Origin: Sapria himalayana
Taxonomy: Eukaryota > Streptophyta > Magnoliopsida > Malpighiales > Rafflesiaceae
NCBI GenBank assembly: GCA_029783825.1
Contig: JAREIK010002450.1
Location: forward strand, 1,369,039 to 1,433,038
Reading direction: 5' to 3'
DNA length: 64,000 bases
In this document: positions 24,691 to 37,499 of the stretch, piece after piece
Position numbering within the stretch: the first letter of the stretch is position 1
How the letters are laid out: each line of letters begins with the position of its first letter
Made by a program: the position numbers and the translations under genes
Notes under the pieces: generated by a model
Databases searched by the model: none
Seen by the model: only the letters and a program-made list of their open reading frames with translations
What the model was told of the DNA's origin: nothing

Positions 24691-25300
24691 CCTCAACAAG
24701 AATTGAGCTAGCTATTGAAGCAAAAACATAACAACCTTTACTTGTTTGCTATAATAAAGGAGATGATTGAGTTCAAAGAAGAGCAACAAAAGTAGGAATG
24801 AGATATGGATGAAAGAAATGAAATAAAATATCAACTTTTCATAGAGGAGCATAATCAACATGTCGACTAGTTGTGGAAAAGGTTAAAGAACATGCATGAT
24901 GCATCAAAAAAATGCATGAAAACATACTTACAAGATCAGAGAATTCTATGGCATGATGTACTTTGCTGCTTACGACAAATGGAAGAAAATAATCTAGCAG
25001 AGAGATAAATCCCAAATTTTTTTTTCAACTATGGAGATAATAAGTGGGTTGATAGTATGTACATGTGCAACACAAATTTAGAAGATATACACTATATATA
25101 ATTATCATTTGAATAGTCACTCAACTCTATTGGGAACATGCAAGATGAACTAAATCCAAAACATTAATAAGCTAATGGACTGGGCAACAAAAATAGCAGA
25201 CATCAAGCTGCAAATAGACAAACCTTATTCCACATCCATCCCACAATACGAATCGTCTCAAGTTGAATATCCATATATGAATATTAGTGAACAAGTAAAG
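24690..25300 (+). pseudogene. Probable C-terminal tail of the Athila 3' ORF
   Basis: A charged, helical-looking translation with stops (EFKEEQQK, EEHNQHVD.LWKRLKNMHDA, LRQMEENNLAER) resembles the coiled tail that follows the putative plant transposon protein domain in related elements. No enzymatic motif is seen. The following 25,300-25,540 holds no recognised feature apart from running into the right LTR. Confidence 0.4.
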
Positions 25301-25539
25301 ACCTCTTCCAAAGCACATTATAAAAAATGAAAGTAGTAGTAACTCTGTGGTAAAATTACTTCATGCTTATTGAAAGACTTGCCAAATTGATTTATTTTTT
25401 TATATTGATGTCTTGTTTTACTATTTTAATCAGATTTGCGAATTGTTAATAGTTGATGTACCTTATGCCACATGGAAGATATTTGTGACAGACGACCTTT
25501 GTTTACTCAATAATGAGCAAAACTTTAAGTGTGAAAGAT

Positions 25540-27224
25540 TGATGCTCCTAAAATATATGTATATTTTTGGCATGTTATTAGTGTTATTTGTATGGAGAAA
25601 ACAAGATATACGAGCCAATAATATTGATTTCACCACAAATAGGAGTTTTGGATGTTCATGCATAAATGAAGAAATAAACAAAAAAAGAGAAAAAAAGGAG
25701 CAAAAATTGAAGAAGAGACATTTCAAGGTTATGACATTCCATTTTAAGATCGCAATACCACATTTCCAAGGTTTGGACGCCATCATGTGAAAAACATAAG
25801 TGCAATAGAGTTTAAAGAGTCATGATATTAATATAAGAAGTCATGACAATTATTATGTGAAGATGGGCAATACAAGTCATTAAACTATCATTATTGGTCA
25901 TGACATTTAGAAATCACGACACCATTCATTGAGGTGTGACAACAAATAAAGCCAAAATAGTAAACACAAAGTAATGACTCCTCTACTATCACAACAATAG
26001 AAATAATAAGTTAAATTTGTAATACATGAAAATATATTATTCAAGGAGCAAAAATTCACCAAGATAAGAAATTATAAAAGGGTGACATAGAAAAGAAATG
26101 AAGGACGAAGAGAAAAAAGGCAAGAAAATAATTTCAAAGTAGATGAGAGTCTTGCCAACCATGAAAAGTAGAGAATAGGTAGATAATAATGAGTACACAT
26201 AGTATGATGCAACACCAAGCATGGTCGCAGATTTAATGTGAGATAAAGGAAAACACCACCAGTTAACTTTGACAAAGTGCATAGATAGTTGCAACACTCT
26301 CCAAGCCTAAGAAAATCATCAACTACTAGAGAAAATCTTACAATCACAAATGGATCATCTCAAATCAATTCTTTTATTTTCTTCATTGAATTTATTTATT
26401 TGTATTTGCAATATGATGACATCTGAATGTGTTTATTTTGACTTCTTTCTCAATGACAGGCTAGTTTCTTCCTAATGTTGGTTTGTGGATATGTAGATGT
26501 TGGATGCTAAGTTGTAATATAATGAATTCGTGAAATTGCAATTCATGTGTTGTTGTATTCTTGAAAACTATTAATATTTTGGATTCTACCAAGATTTACA
26601 TGGCCTTAATGTAATACTTTTCATGTAGTTTAGCTAAGAAAATGATAACTGACCTTTGGTAAAATTCATTAAATCTAGTAATTCATCATGTGTAATTCTT
26701 AGGATGGTGATAGCTAATAAGAACACACATATATGCCACTTATTAGGGTGAGATAGGATATAAGTGCATAAGAGTTGGTACTCTTTACATGGACTGACAA
26801 AAATATTTTATACACCTATGACATTCATAGAAAAACTTATATGTTTCTTAGAAAAACTTGACCATAAATAAGAACACACACTAGAGATGCATGCTATGAC
26901 TGGTATACCACTAGCACATATAAGAGATGTACTAATTAGTGAGAGAAGAATTCATACATTGTCTCATCACCTCACCAATAACTTTTTGATTATATAAACA
27001 TGGATAATTAGTAGGGGGAAACAAAATATACATAGAAGCAAGTCAAATCTAGATTCCCTTGTATTGTAAATTTATTGTAAGCCTAAAGAATTGAATGCCT
27101 AGAAAACCACTTCAATCCCTAAAACACCAATTTATATAGGATTGATATTTAGACTCAAAAAGTCTATTATTTATTTGACTCATTTACTTATGGTATTAAT
27201 TAGTATCAAAGCATATAACTAACA
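25540..27224 (+). repeat. Athila-like 3' LTR
   Basis: Starts TGATGCTCCTAAAATATATG and matches 15,370-17,071 throughout, ending AACTAACA just before copia coding sequence resumes on the minus strand. The 125-codon frame crossing its start (25,413-25,790) is accidental. Confidence 0.8.
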
Positions 27225-27444
27225 CCCATTTACTTACATTCAAATATGTACTTTCAAAGTATTCCTTCAACATACTCTTTCTTCCTAAGACATAATATTC
27301 TTTCTTCTCAATCTCTATAAATCTACATGTGCCTAATATATAGTTTGAGGTCTTGAGATCTATCATGTTGAAATTTTCCGTTAGCAAATATTTTATTTCA
27401 TTGATCATTTCCTTTCTATTTCTAACCAACAGTATATTATTCAC
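27225..27444 (-). pseudogene. Copia reverse transcriptase fragment, other half of the split element
   Basis: Minus-strand frame MNNILLVRNRKEMINEIKYL, then LTENFNMIDL, NYILG and FIEIEKK matches the copia RT stretch after the YVDDM catalytic motif (LL...NK.M+..IK..L...F.M.DLG...YILG). It ends at the Athila LTR, and the next part of the same protein is found at 14,640-15,369. The last residues of the open frame (after SKWV) are LTR sequence, not copia. The 5' part of this element to the right is lost. Confidence 0.75.
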
Positions 27445-27454
27445 ATAATAGTAA

Positions 27455-27491
27455 TAATAATAATAGTATATATTTATATATACTTCTGTAC

Positions 27492-27533
<42 letters not shown>

Positions 27534-27576
27534 ATAATGTTTATATAAATTTTTATATATGTGTTTATATATTTAC

Positions 27577-27621
<45 letters not shown>

Positions 27622-27640
27622 CACACACACACACACACAA
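27455..27640. repeat. (TA)n/(TG)n/(CA)n microsatellite
   Basis: (TA)n then (TG)n at 27,496-27,532, and (TA)n then (CA)n at 27,590-27,638. The minus-strand open frame is repeat translation. Confidence 0.9.
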
Positions 27641-27649
27641 ATTTTTTTG

Positions 27650-28230
27650 GGTTGTTAATTATTGCTTATGATCAAGTGATTGGATGCATTTTTTGTGATA
27701 GTGAAAGTAATGGGTTTGAATTTCATTTTCTCTAAGTTCAGATATAATTTATTTTTTTGAAAATTGTTTTTCTATTGGAAAAGTGGTTTTCAAATTCGAC
27801 AACTAATTTTTGAATTTAATACAATAGTTTTTTGAATTTGAAAATGAATTTCTCAATTTAAAATAATTTTTTTTTAAATTTCAAAGACTATTTTTCAAAA
27901 TTAAAGTAATAGTTTTTGAATTCGAAAACTTGTTTTCAAATTTAAAACTTAGTTTTGGAATTCAAAATTTGAGATTTATATTTTATAAATATTTGAGGGA
28001 AAACCATTTTAGTGCACCAACACATAATTACTTTCTAGTTTGTTGCTTTTTTTCTTTAATTTTGAAAAATAAAGATTCTTTTTTAATTACTTATATTTGG
28101 TGCACCAAAATATAAATCTGCTAAAAAAATATTCATTATTTAAATTTTTTTTAAAAGTTAAAAAGTTCATTAAAGTTTTACCAAAACTTAGTTAACTCTT
28201 GGTGCACTTTTAATTAATTTTATAGATTTA
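27650..28230 (+). repeat. Repeat with tRNA-like head and GGTGCACCAAAA body
   Basis: Directly after the microsatellite comes a tRNA-like stretch with TGGGTTTGAATTTC (B-box-like, about 27,711-27,724), then many AATTTGAAAA-type words, and TGGTGCACCAAAA near 28,098 with related TTAGTGCACCAA near 28,010 and TTGGTGCACTTT near 28,199. Same layout as 1,105-1,450 and the 59,890-60,835 arms. Confidence 0.4.
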
Positions 28231-28294
28231 TCCGCATGCCATCTATTTGGTATTCTACCTATCGAACATTCTAATATATTTTAGTAGTTTCTGG

Positions 28295-30880
28295 TGATGT
28301 ATAAGTATGAGAATGAAGGAATTATATATTGATCTCATAACTTTGGAGTTTTGGTGAATTTTGATGAATAATCATTAAATTGGTAGGTTTTGAGAGGTAT
28401 TTAGCCGAGGAGGTAAAATATGAAGTCTTGTGTAGTTTTGTTATTCATTCTTGGTCAAAACTCTATTTAATTAGTCATGATAATTTTTGTACACCACTAA
28501 CCTATCAACTCATTAGTATAATCTTTTAATTATATGAAATATTCTTTATGACTCTGATATTATCATGGAGTTGCAGCCAAACTTATCTCATAAACTTTAT
28601 ATGATCGTGATATTAATTTTATATCACAACAACTAAGTACCCCACTAGTATTAAAGGAATTGACCAAGTATAAGCATCATAAGTTTATCTTTAATATGAC
28701 TCGATAGTCTCAAGCTAAGGTCATTATTTTTTTAGAAAGCCAAGACATTTGAGCTACAAAAAGTCATGGAGCCAAAATTACTTAGGTCAAAGCCATGATA
28801 TTTATCAAGTGCCACGACATTAATCCTAAGACCATGACTTTTGTTCTATAAGAAAGGAAATGCTTGAATTTTACATATTAAATTTTTAGTGCCGTTATTT
28901 CCTTGTAGCATTGTGTTGACATGACATATGAGAAAAGTGAAAACTAGTATTATGACCACTAATAGTGTCATATACACTTAAGGCATATGAAGAAAAAATT
29001 TTATATTGATATCATTTCTTAGTACCATGACAACAAGATACACAAGAGAGACCTCAATGCTGTGGTTATTTCTTAATGCTATAGTTATATAATGATATAG
29101 AAAGACCAATATCAATACCATGGCTATTTAATAATTCTATAGCAATATAAGAATATAAGAGATCCTTTACCATGCCACAATCTTTCCTAGGGCCATGGCC
29201 TCTTAAGAAGAACAAAAAAACAAACACAAAGTCATAGCTACTTCACAACATTGCACCTTTGAATTATAGATATATTAGGCTAAAATCTTGGTCAATGTCT
29301 TATAATTTGACTTTGTGCTACAGAAAGATTAATATTTATTCTAAAGTCATGAAGCCTTTTTAGAGGTGCAGCCTTGAGTTCAATAGATAAAGACTAAAGT
29401 TATGACTTTCTTCTGAAAGACATGATTTTCTAGTTAGAGTAATATAGAATTATCCGAGTATAAAAGTGAAAGATAGAGAAATTCAAAAAAAAAAGAAAAA
29501 TCTCTTTCTTCTTTCTCTCTCTACACACAACAAGCAAACAAATGACTTAACTATCAAACCCTGGTGGCAAATTTTATACTTTTTAGGGGTTCCATAAGCA
29601 AGTAAGGGGCACATGATTTAAAATAATTTTTAATGTTGGGGGTGTGAGTCTCAAACCTTCCCTCTCTAGGGTAGATTTAAGAATTTTTACTGAAATAGCA
29701 TGTATTTTAGGATTTGTGTAAATTGATTTGTATGATGTGATAATGTTTTTTATTAATGAATATGTTTGATTTATATTGTGTTATAAATATTGATGGACAA
29801 ATGATTAAATAAAACTTAAACTAACATTTTGATAATTGGTAGATTTGTGCAAGATTGTCATGATGGATGATAATAAGTGTTTATGAGGGTCACTCACACA
29901 TACAAAAAAAAGGAAGTGATAGTCCATTTGACTATGTTGTATGAGATTAACCTATATGTTAAAACATGAAATTTAAGTATTGTTACTCATTCTAATTATG
30001 ATACTTATGAATTTGAAAGTATGAATACATTTCCATGTCAATCCATTGTACTCATCTTAAAAGAACAAGTTCTCTATTAGGGATGAATGTTGTATAGAAT
30101 GCTTTACAAAAGGTTTTACCTTTAGTGTGAGAGTCGTATAATTACTAAGGAGGATGATGACATGTAATTCTTAGGATTTGCATGAGTATGTTATGTCCCA
30201 CAAGGTGGTGACAACTTTTATGAGTTACTTTTGCTTGTATGGTTCTCATTAGTGAAACTTGAGGGAAGCATACATTAATTATGTGAGTATAGTACTTATG
30301 AAGTCAAAAGTACACATGCTTAAAACCATGCTAATCTTTGATCTTTATGATACCTGAGACCGAAGAATAAAAACGCACATATGAAGTAATTATCAAGAAA
30401 AATTAATGAAATTACCTAAAGGTATGAGATTAAGAATGACTATCACACATCGATGATTGTTATCTCAGTAGTGATGTATAAAAAGGGAACAATTATGAGG
30501 ATATCACGATTGGAATGAGATTAATGTTGATAATTACCTTGTATGCCATTAGGGAAAGAAGTCAGTACACAATACCTCAACCATTTCTCTATGTCCAGAC
30601 ACAACACAAGTTGAGCTAATTTAAACACATCATATAGATTAAATAAATAAATACATGGACATAAGATTTTCTCATAATTTAAATGTCCATTTTACTAAAA
30701 ATAGGTTGTCTTACTATTAAACAATGAAATTATTGATATAATTTTTATGATACTGATATATAAATGAATTTTTTTTACCACTTGTATGATTTATACACTT
30801 GGTAGTCTCTATTGATGAAATACTCTCATTGGAGAGCTTTTATGACATTGTCTAATCAATAACATCAGGTGGCATATTAA
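28295..30880 (+). mobile_element. Solo LTR (2.6 kb) of the same family as the 33,263-46,239 element
   Basis: Starts TGATGTATAAGTATGAG and ends near GGTGGCATATTAAAG. It aligns along its length with 43,699-46,239 (shared: GAGTTTTGGT..ATTTT, TTCATTCTTGG.CAAAACT, ATACTCTCA...GAG near the end). No internal domain of that family adjoins it on either side, so it is a solo LTR or a truncated copy. It lies 200 bp upstream of the next copia element. It contains many CATGAC/CACGACA-like words. Confidence 0.7.
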
Positions 30881-31080
30881 AGTCACAACAATATCCACCC
30901 AACCAAATAAAATTTCTACATCATCATTTAAAAATAATAACAAATAATGAAAAAAATTAAAAAAATGTTTATATTGTATTTTAAAATGCTAAACATGTGT
31001 ATATATTTCGAAAATAAATATATTTTGTTTTAAAAATATATTTCATATATATATATATATCACACATTTTGAAATATATA
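30881..31080. other. AT-rich spacer, nothing recognised
   Basis: TA-rich sequence forming the left flank of the copia insertion. Its end, AAATATATA, also occurs just right of 48,822, but this is too simple to count as a target duplication. Confidence 0.4.
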
Positions 31081-31400
31081 TGTTAAATACCAAAAAAATG
31101 GTTATTTATTTGATATGGATTGGTCTTTGAAGACATAGTTTTAGGGTGATTACACTTCTAAAGACCTAGTTTTAAAAATTTAAATTATTTTAAGCACTAC
31201 ACTTGAAAAGTGGAGTAGAGATATGGTTATGCATAAGCTATATAAGAAAATACATAAATCATAAAAGATATAGAAAAAAAGTTGATCCACTTTTAATTCA
31301 TGACATACTTTTTCTCTCTATTTTTTTTTGCAATCTATTAGCATTAATCTTCTCTCTATTGCAATCTCTTGAAATCTTTCTCTAACATGAAAAAGTTTTA
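31081..31400 (+). repeat. Copia 5' LTR
   Basis: About 320 bp, TGTTAAATAC... to AAAGTTTTA. It aligns with 48,488-48,822. Pyrimidine-rich CTCTCTATTTTT and GCAATCT words near the right half occur in both. Confidence 0.8.
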
Positions 31401-31619
31401 GATAGTATTAGAGAATTCATGAAAAGCATTGAATTTAAAATGGAGTTTCATGGATCCAACTAAGGTTTTCTTGTAATCTAGTTTTGCATTTGACCTCAAT
31501 TATTTTCTTTGTTCATTATGGCTTCTAAGAAGAGATAATTCATTACAATTTTTCAATGTTAGAATGAATGGAAATAATTAATTGTATTAGAGTTATGTGT
31601 TATAATATTTTCTTAAAGA

Positions 31620-32320
31620 AATAAATTGTAGGAATATGTTACTGGCACTTATGAGAAAAGTACTGATCATAATTATATGATTGAGATGGACACATGCAAA
31701 GAAAACAATACAAAAATTATTACTTGGGCTAACAATCCTATCAAGTATTAAATAAGTTCATAGCTAGGAACATATGAGATGAAAAAGGTGGAATGGTATC
31801 ATTTACAGAGGTTATATACTCAATCAAATTTGGAAAAATAAAATTAACTAGAGATCGAAAAACATGCTCTTTAGTAAAGATATATGAATGGTGAAGAGTT
31901 TCATTTTTATATGATAAATATTTGGGTTCAACTGGCTCTTATAGAATCAGATGAATTGAAAGTTTATCGTGCCTATATTGCTTGTAGTAAGGAGTAATGA
32001 TTAGTGTAATTCTTGATGACCCTTCTCAGTAACTTTGAAGGACTTATAGGTTCAATTTTGCACTATTCTATACTTGTGTCGATTGATTCAATTCTCATCG
32101 AGTTTTTGGATGAAGAAATACATCTCAAGTCCCATTCTTAAAAAAAATAATTGTTTCTACTCCAAATGCTTCAATGTTGGTATCACCTTCTAAGTTACCC
32201 TAGAATAATCAAAATAGGACTTACACAAATGTCACCTATAATGAGTGTAGTTTTTATAAATAGAAAGGTCATTAGAAGGCTAAATATCCTAAGTTAAGAA
32301 ACTATAATTAGTTCTAGTAA
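31620..32320 (+). pseudogene. Copia gag remnant
   Basis: Translation with stops gives TWANNPIKY, LYTQSNLGK-like and FEGLIGSILHYS-like blocks (the W..N...I, YTQSN and F..L+GSILHR blocks of copia gag), then a CCHC-type knuckle relic TYNECSFYK.KGHQKAKYPKL near 32,233-32,295, in which the second cysteine has become Y. The open frame of 60 codons at 31,203 is inside the LTR and unrelated. Confidence 0.65.
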
Positions 32321-32487
32321 AAACCTTAAGCATGGAAGCCTAGAAACTAGACATAGTCTAATGCTAATAAACCACCTCATGGACCACTGCCTTTTTATGT
32401 TGCAATAGTCACCATATCAGCTTCTTCCATCAATCCAGTAATCTAGCTAAGCAATTTTAGAAATTTCGTTCCTAAAAACAACAAGTT

Positions 32488-32800
32488 ATGTCTGCCTCAC
32501 CTTTCATAGGTCAATTACCTCATAAATTTTATGTTTTTTTGTGGATCTTGGATTTTGGTGTTTCTCATCACATATCTCTAGATTATTTTTATTTTGTCTC
32601 TATGTTTCCTTTATCTTCTATTCATGTTATGATTGATTATGGCACTTCTATGCCTTCAACATATATTGATTATGTTATTTTTCTAAATCTATTCATTTCT
32701 AATATTTATCATATTCCAAAACTTAAATTAAAATTTTGATTTAGTTGACACATTATGTGATTTTAGTAATTTAGTCACATTTTCTTTTTTTTTGTTGTGT
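32488..32800 (+). pseudogene. Copia protease remnant
   Basis: An 83-codon frame reads LWILDFGVSHHISLD, FVSMFPLSSIHVMIDYGTSM and NIYHIPKLKLKF. Family members have WLLDSGASHHMT, SPLSSIPV..ADGT and N.YLIPKL.LNL. The catalytic D is kept, but the following S is F and A is V, so activity is unlikely. Confidence 0.75.
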
Positions 32801-32879
32801 GCAAGATCTATAATCTAAGTAGCTAATTGGGACTTGCCATAGGAAAAAAATATTATATGTTCTAGATGAGTTAAAAGTA

Positions 32880-33262
32880 CATGCTAACACTACTAGTACT
32901 AGTGTTGATTAGTTATCTTTTCATTTGAGTTCTTATTTTAATTTGTATTTATGGAAACTATCATCTTAGTCATGTTTCATCTTCACATTTGAAATTTTTA
33001 GCATCATTAGAAGCTTTAGGAAAGTTAGTCTCATGATATTTCTGATTGTAGTAGATATAAATAGACTAAATTTTCACCTTTACCCTTTAATAAAAATATT
33101 TATATTTTTTCTTCTTCATTTGATTTATTTCATCCTAATGCCTGGGTCCTCTCATATTCACACAAAGAAGTCTCAATATGGTGTCTCATTTTTTGATGAT
33201 TATGTTTTCTATTATTTAATTTATTGATGATTTTATGTTCAATATAATTACCAAGTCAACAT
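32880..33262 (+). pseudogene. Copia pre-integrase and integrase N-part, interrupted
   Basis: Frames give RLGH-type remnants near 32,960, HDISDCSRYK (the H..SDC..CKLGK zinc region with C changed to Y), FSPLPFNKNI, FDLFHPNAW (the FDLIHSDVWGPS block with D changed to N) and SFFDDYVFYYL (the SFIDD.TRY block with the catalytic second D kept). The frame then runs out at the inserted element. Integrase resumes at 46,240 with GTIHQT, so about 50 residues are missing. Confidence 0.7.
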
Positions 33263-35111
33263 CTTTGTAGCATCGTGGTGTCATGTAAAAGAAAAAAGTA
33301 AAAGCTAATGTCACAACCCCTCATAGTGCCACAAACACTTGATACATGAAAAGCCAATTTTTGTGTCATGGTCATTTCCTAGTGCCACGATCATATGATA
33401 TGCATGAGTAACATTCAAATGTGACAACTATTTTCTAGTATCATGACTATATGATGATCAAGAGAGACCAATATCAATATCATGACTATTTCTCAATACC
33501 ACGACTATATTACAATATGAGGGATCATTCACAATCACATGTCCATTCTCAATATTGTGACTCTTTATGAAGAACATGTAAGACAAACACATAAAGTTGT
33601 GGTCACATAACAGTGCCATTATTTTTTATTTGAGAGACTTTAAGCCCAAGTCATAATCATAGTACAATGTTATCACTTTATATTACAAAAAAATTGGGAT
33701 ATATTATAGATTTGTAGTTACTTTCTAGAGTCTTAACCTCAAACTTAAGAGATGAAAGACAAAGTTATAGATTTATTCAGAAAGCCATGAATTCTTACTT
33801 AAAATAATGTAGAATTGTTTGAGTATAAAAGTGGAAAAAAGAAAAATTCCTAAAATCTCACCATTCTATTTCTTCCTCCAGGCAACACGCAAATGCATAA
33901 TGTAGCTATCAAATCTTAGGAGAAAATTTCACACTCTCTAGGTACTCCAAAAATAAGCAAGTAATGCAAGACCTAATGTAATCTTTATAGTTGGGGGCAT
34001 GGTTCTCAAACCCCCCTCTCTAGTGTAAATTCTAGACTTTCAATTAAATAGCATGTGATCTAGTATTTGAGTAACTTGGTTTATATGATGTGACGATGAT
34101 TTTATATTAATGGATATATTTTGATTTATATTGTATTATGGATATTGATAGACGAGTGATTAAATAGAACTTAAACTAGAGTTTTGATTATTGATTGGTT
34201 AATGTGAGTTTGTTATGATGGATGATGATAGGTAAACCATGAGGCTTATTCATGCATATGGAAGGAAGTAAGTGATAGACATTCCAGTTGTAATGCAAAA
34301 TAAACCTAGACATTAAACCTGAAATTGAGGTATAATAATCATAATGAGTATAGTACTTACAAAGTTGAAAGTATAAATACTTTTACACACTAATTCATTG
34401 CACTTATCTTAGAATAACTAGTTCTCGAGTTGGGATGAATATTACATAAAATATTTTTCAAGGGTTTCACCTTTAGTGTGAGAGTCACATTATAATTGAG
34501 GATGATGACATAAAATCCTTGAGATATACATGAGTATAATGTGACTCATAAAATAATAATAGCCATTGTGAGTTCATTTCATTTCTATAGTTCATACCAG
34601 TAACACTTGAGTGAAATATATGTTAATTATGTAAGTATGGTGCTTACTGAGCCAAAAGTATAAATGCTTATTGACTATATCAATTCTTGGACTTTACGAT
34701 ACCCAAGGCCAAAGCATAAGAGTGTACATATAAAAATACTATCAAGAGAAGTTGATGAGTTTCCTAAAATGTATGAGATTGTAAATGAATCTTGAGCACA
34801 AATGATATGTTTTCATGGTGATGATGTAGCGAAAGGATAGCTATGTGAGGACCACTATTAGGATGGGCTTAATAGTAATAACAAACTTGTATGCCATTAA
34901 GATAAGAAGTTATTACACAATAACTCAACCTTTATTTTGTGTTTAAACATAATCTAATTCGGACTAAATTTGAACATACATCACATAAATTAAATTAACA
35001 AACCTATGAATCTAAGATTAATTCTATAATCCAAAATATTTATTTTATTAGAATTAAGTTATCTCACTATTAAATAATCAAAATTCTAATACAATCCATG
35101 TGATATAGAGA
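33263..35111 (+). repeat. Left LTR of the middle element, part 1 (5'-truncated)
   Basis: Aligns with 28,900-30,720 and 44,400-46,090 (landmarks GGGGGCATGGTTCTCAAACC, TGGATGATGATAGG and CTCACTATTAAAT). About 600 bp of the LTR start is absent. Confidence 0.7.
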
Positions 35112-35530
35112 TCATTAGAATTTTCTATCTATTTAAATATAGTGATTATGCTTAACATAATATCAATGGATTATCCAGAACATAACACATCACTAGGAAC
35201 AAGAAGAATTTAACACAACCAAACTAAATACTGATTTTAACTTGGTTCACTAGCCTTTCAAAACAACTAGCTATGTCCACCAAAAAAGCACATATATATA
35301 TATATAATACTTAGGGTTCTACATAAAATAGAAACGAGTCAAATGTTCAAAGAGGACTGGGTCATGCTCCGAAAAATTTTTCGCCCATTAATCAGGCAGT
35401 AGGACTCTCATTATTTTTCCAATGAGACATATCCAATCTCTCATATATTAGTACTTACATTTATAAATAAAACAAAGAAACATAAAAAAGGGTTAAGAAA
35501 ACAAATAACAAAAAAAATTATATACTATAA
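35112..35530 (-). repeat. 3' LTR of the inner copia element
   Basis: Aligns with 39,593-40,095 as described for the whole element. It is shorter because a segment around the microsatellite (39,765-39,850 in the other copy) is missing. Ends are accurate to about 10 bp. Confidence 0.7.
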
Positions 35531-35599
35531 TCTCTACTGTAAGTTGTTTTGTATAGAAAAAGAGAGACACTTTCTATAAATGATTAGTCCTAATAGGAC

Positions 35600-35950
35600 T
35601 ATATATGATTTGATATGTTCAGTAAGTCAAGATAGTGTCTTGGCATATTCAAAGCAACATTTTTGGTAAACATATCACCTAGATTGTTAGAGGGTACAAT
35701 CTTTTATACTTGCACCTTTTTCTCAGATAGAAGGATATGACACCACACATCAATGTATTTTGTCTTCTCATGGTGCACTTTGTCTTTTGCTAAACAAATT
35801 ATATTGAGGTTGTCATAGAACACTGTTGAAACATCTCGGTAAAGACCAAGTTTCTTGAAAAAATCATTCATCCAGATCCCTTCCTTCACAGCTTCAGTTA
35901 GAATCATATATTCTAATTTAATGGAGGATAGAGTGACAAAAAATTGAAGA
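35600..35950 (-). pseudogene. Copia RNase H remnant (inner element)
   Basis: A 67-codon minus frame: MILTEAVKEGIWMNDFFKKL, FYDNLNIICLAKDKVHHEKT and KYIDVWCHIL match the copia RNase H block (A..EA..E..WL..L...LG..., V.CDNQSAI.LAKN...H.RTKHID+R.HF). D and H residues of the active region remain partly. No downstream VADI.TK block is clear. Confidence 0.75.
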
Positions 35951-35999
35951 GTAGCTTTCTAGCTAACAATAGAGTAACATACAATGAAGACATAGCTAG

Positions 36000-37020
36000 T
36001 CATATACTATCTATTGTCATCATCTTCTGCATAGTTAGAATTAGAATATCCAGCTAGCATGAGTTCATATTTATTACCAAAATAAGACCTATATCAGATT
36101 TCTCCTTGAGGTACTTAAGTATCCTCTTTATAGTTTTATAGTGCTCTTGACTAAGGTTTATCATAAACCTACTCACTACACTCATTGCATGAGCAATATT
36201 AGGTTAGGTGCACACCATGAGATACACGAGGCGCCTGACATAGCACTAGAATAAGAAACCTTAGACATTTGTTCCTTTTCAAGTTTAGATCAAGGATAAA
36301 ACTCCAATGACAGATAGAGTTTGGAAGCATATGACACGGACAAAGGCTTACAAGAAGCTATTCCAAATCTAGATATAATTTTTGAATATATTGTTTTTGT
36401 GATAGAAATAATTTTCTCTTAGTTCTATCTTTGAATATTTTTATGCCTAGAATTCTATTTGCGCCCCCTATATTTTTCATATAAAATTCAGAACTGAGAT
36501 TCTTTAGTTCTTGAATGTCAAATTTATTTCTAGCAGTAATAAGCATATCAACTACATACAATAGCAAGTATATATATGACTCATCCTTTAGCCTTTTGAA
36601 ATAAATACAATAGTCATGGTCACACCTACTATATTCATGACTAGTCATGAAATAGTCAAATTTCTTGTACCACAAATGAGGAAACTATTTAAGTCTATAT
36701 AGGGACTTTTGAAGCTTGTACACCTGAGTTTCTTTACCTAATATCCCAAAATCCTCAAGCTGGCTCATGTAAATTTCTTCATTTAGATCTCTATGAAAGA
36801 AAGTAGTTTTGTTATCTAGTTGCTCAAGTTCAAGATCCTGATATGCCACTAATACTAGAATCACCCTGATTGAGGCATATCTAACTACAGAAAAGAATAT
36901 CTCATTAAAATCAACACCCTCTTTCTGACTAAACCCTATTGCAACTAGACGTGCCTTGAATTTTACACCATTAGCAACTGAGGTATCTTTTTTCTTCTTC
37001 AAACCCATTTGCAAGAAATT
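36000..37020 (-). pseudogene. Copia reverse transcriptase remnant (inner element)
   Basis: Two minus frames. The N-part (36,685-37,014) has FKARLVAIGFSQKEGVDFNE, FFSVVRYASIRVILVLVAYQ, LEQLDNKTTFFHRDLNEEIY and YKLQKSLYRLK, i.e. the ARLVA.G..Q..G.D..E.F.PV, Q+DVK.AFL.G.L.E.IYM and L.KSLYGLKQ blocks. The next frame (36,358-36,675) has YLLLYVVDMLI, where the catalytic YVDDM has lost one D (VVDM), and FYMKNIGGANRILGIKI. It is non-functional. Confidence 0.85.
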
Positions 37021-37499
37021 ATCTTTCTTTCCTTTGGTTTAGGTACAGCAACCTAGGTATCATTCTTATGAAGGGATTCAATTTATTCATTTATGATAAC
37101 TAACCATGACTTGGATTCAAGGCATTTAACAGCATCCCTAAAGTAGGATAGTTTAGGAATCTCAATTTCTTTGAAAATGTGTAGGGCAAACCCTTCAAAT
37201 TCATCAAAGTTGAATCTCAGATGAGAACCTACATTTATTCGCCTAAATTTATCCCTATTAGTACTATATGGAACATATACTTCAGGTATTGGTTCAAGAT
37301 CAGGTCTAAAAATAGACTCGAGATCATATTCATGATCAGTTGTTGATTATCTAGAGAAAAATTCAAAATTCTTCTTGGAGCCATAGAAATATAGAATCAT
37401 ATTTTAGCATTGCCTTAAGTTCAGATTGAGAAGCATTAAATGACTGGATAGGACTAGGTACTTGTTTTAGGATTATACTTTCATCAGAAATAACACTCC

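Larger units (their letters stand above)
15370..27224 (+). mobile_element. Athila-like Ty3 retrotransposon, full length but decayed
   Basis: Two direct LTRs of about 1.70 and 1.69 kb flank gag, aspartic protease, reverse transcriptase, RNase H linker, integrase and a further 3' ORF, all in plus orientation. This order, the extra 3' ORF and the total of about 11.9 kb fit Athila. All domains carry stops and frameshifts. By eye the LTRs agree at roughly two thirds to three quarters of positions, so the insertion is old. It lies inside a minus-strand copia element. No clear primer site follows the left LTR and no exact target duplication is left. Confidence 0.8.

Noticed and set aside
25413..25790. 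125-codon plus-strand frame and its 107-codon antisense partner
   Set aside because: They cross the start of the Athila 3' LTR and have no domain; chance open frames.
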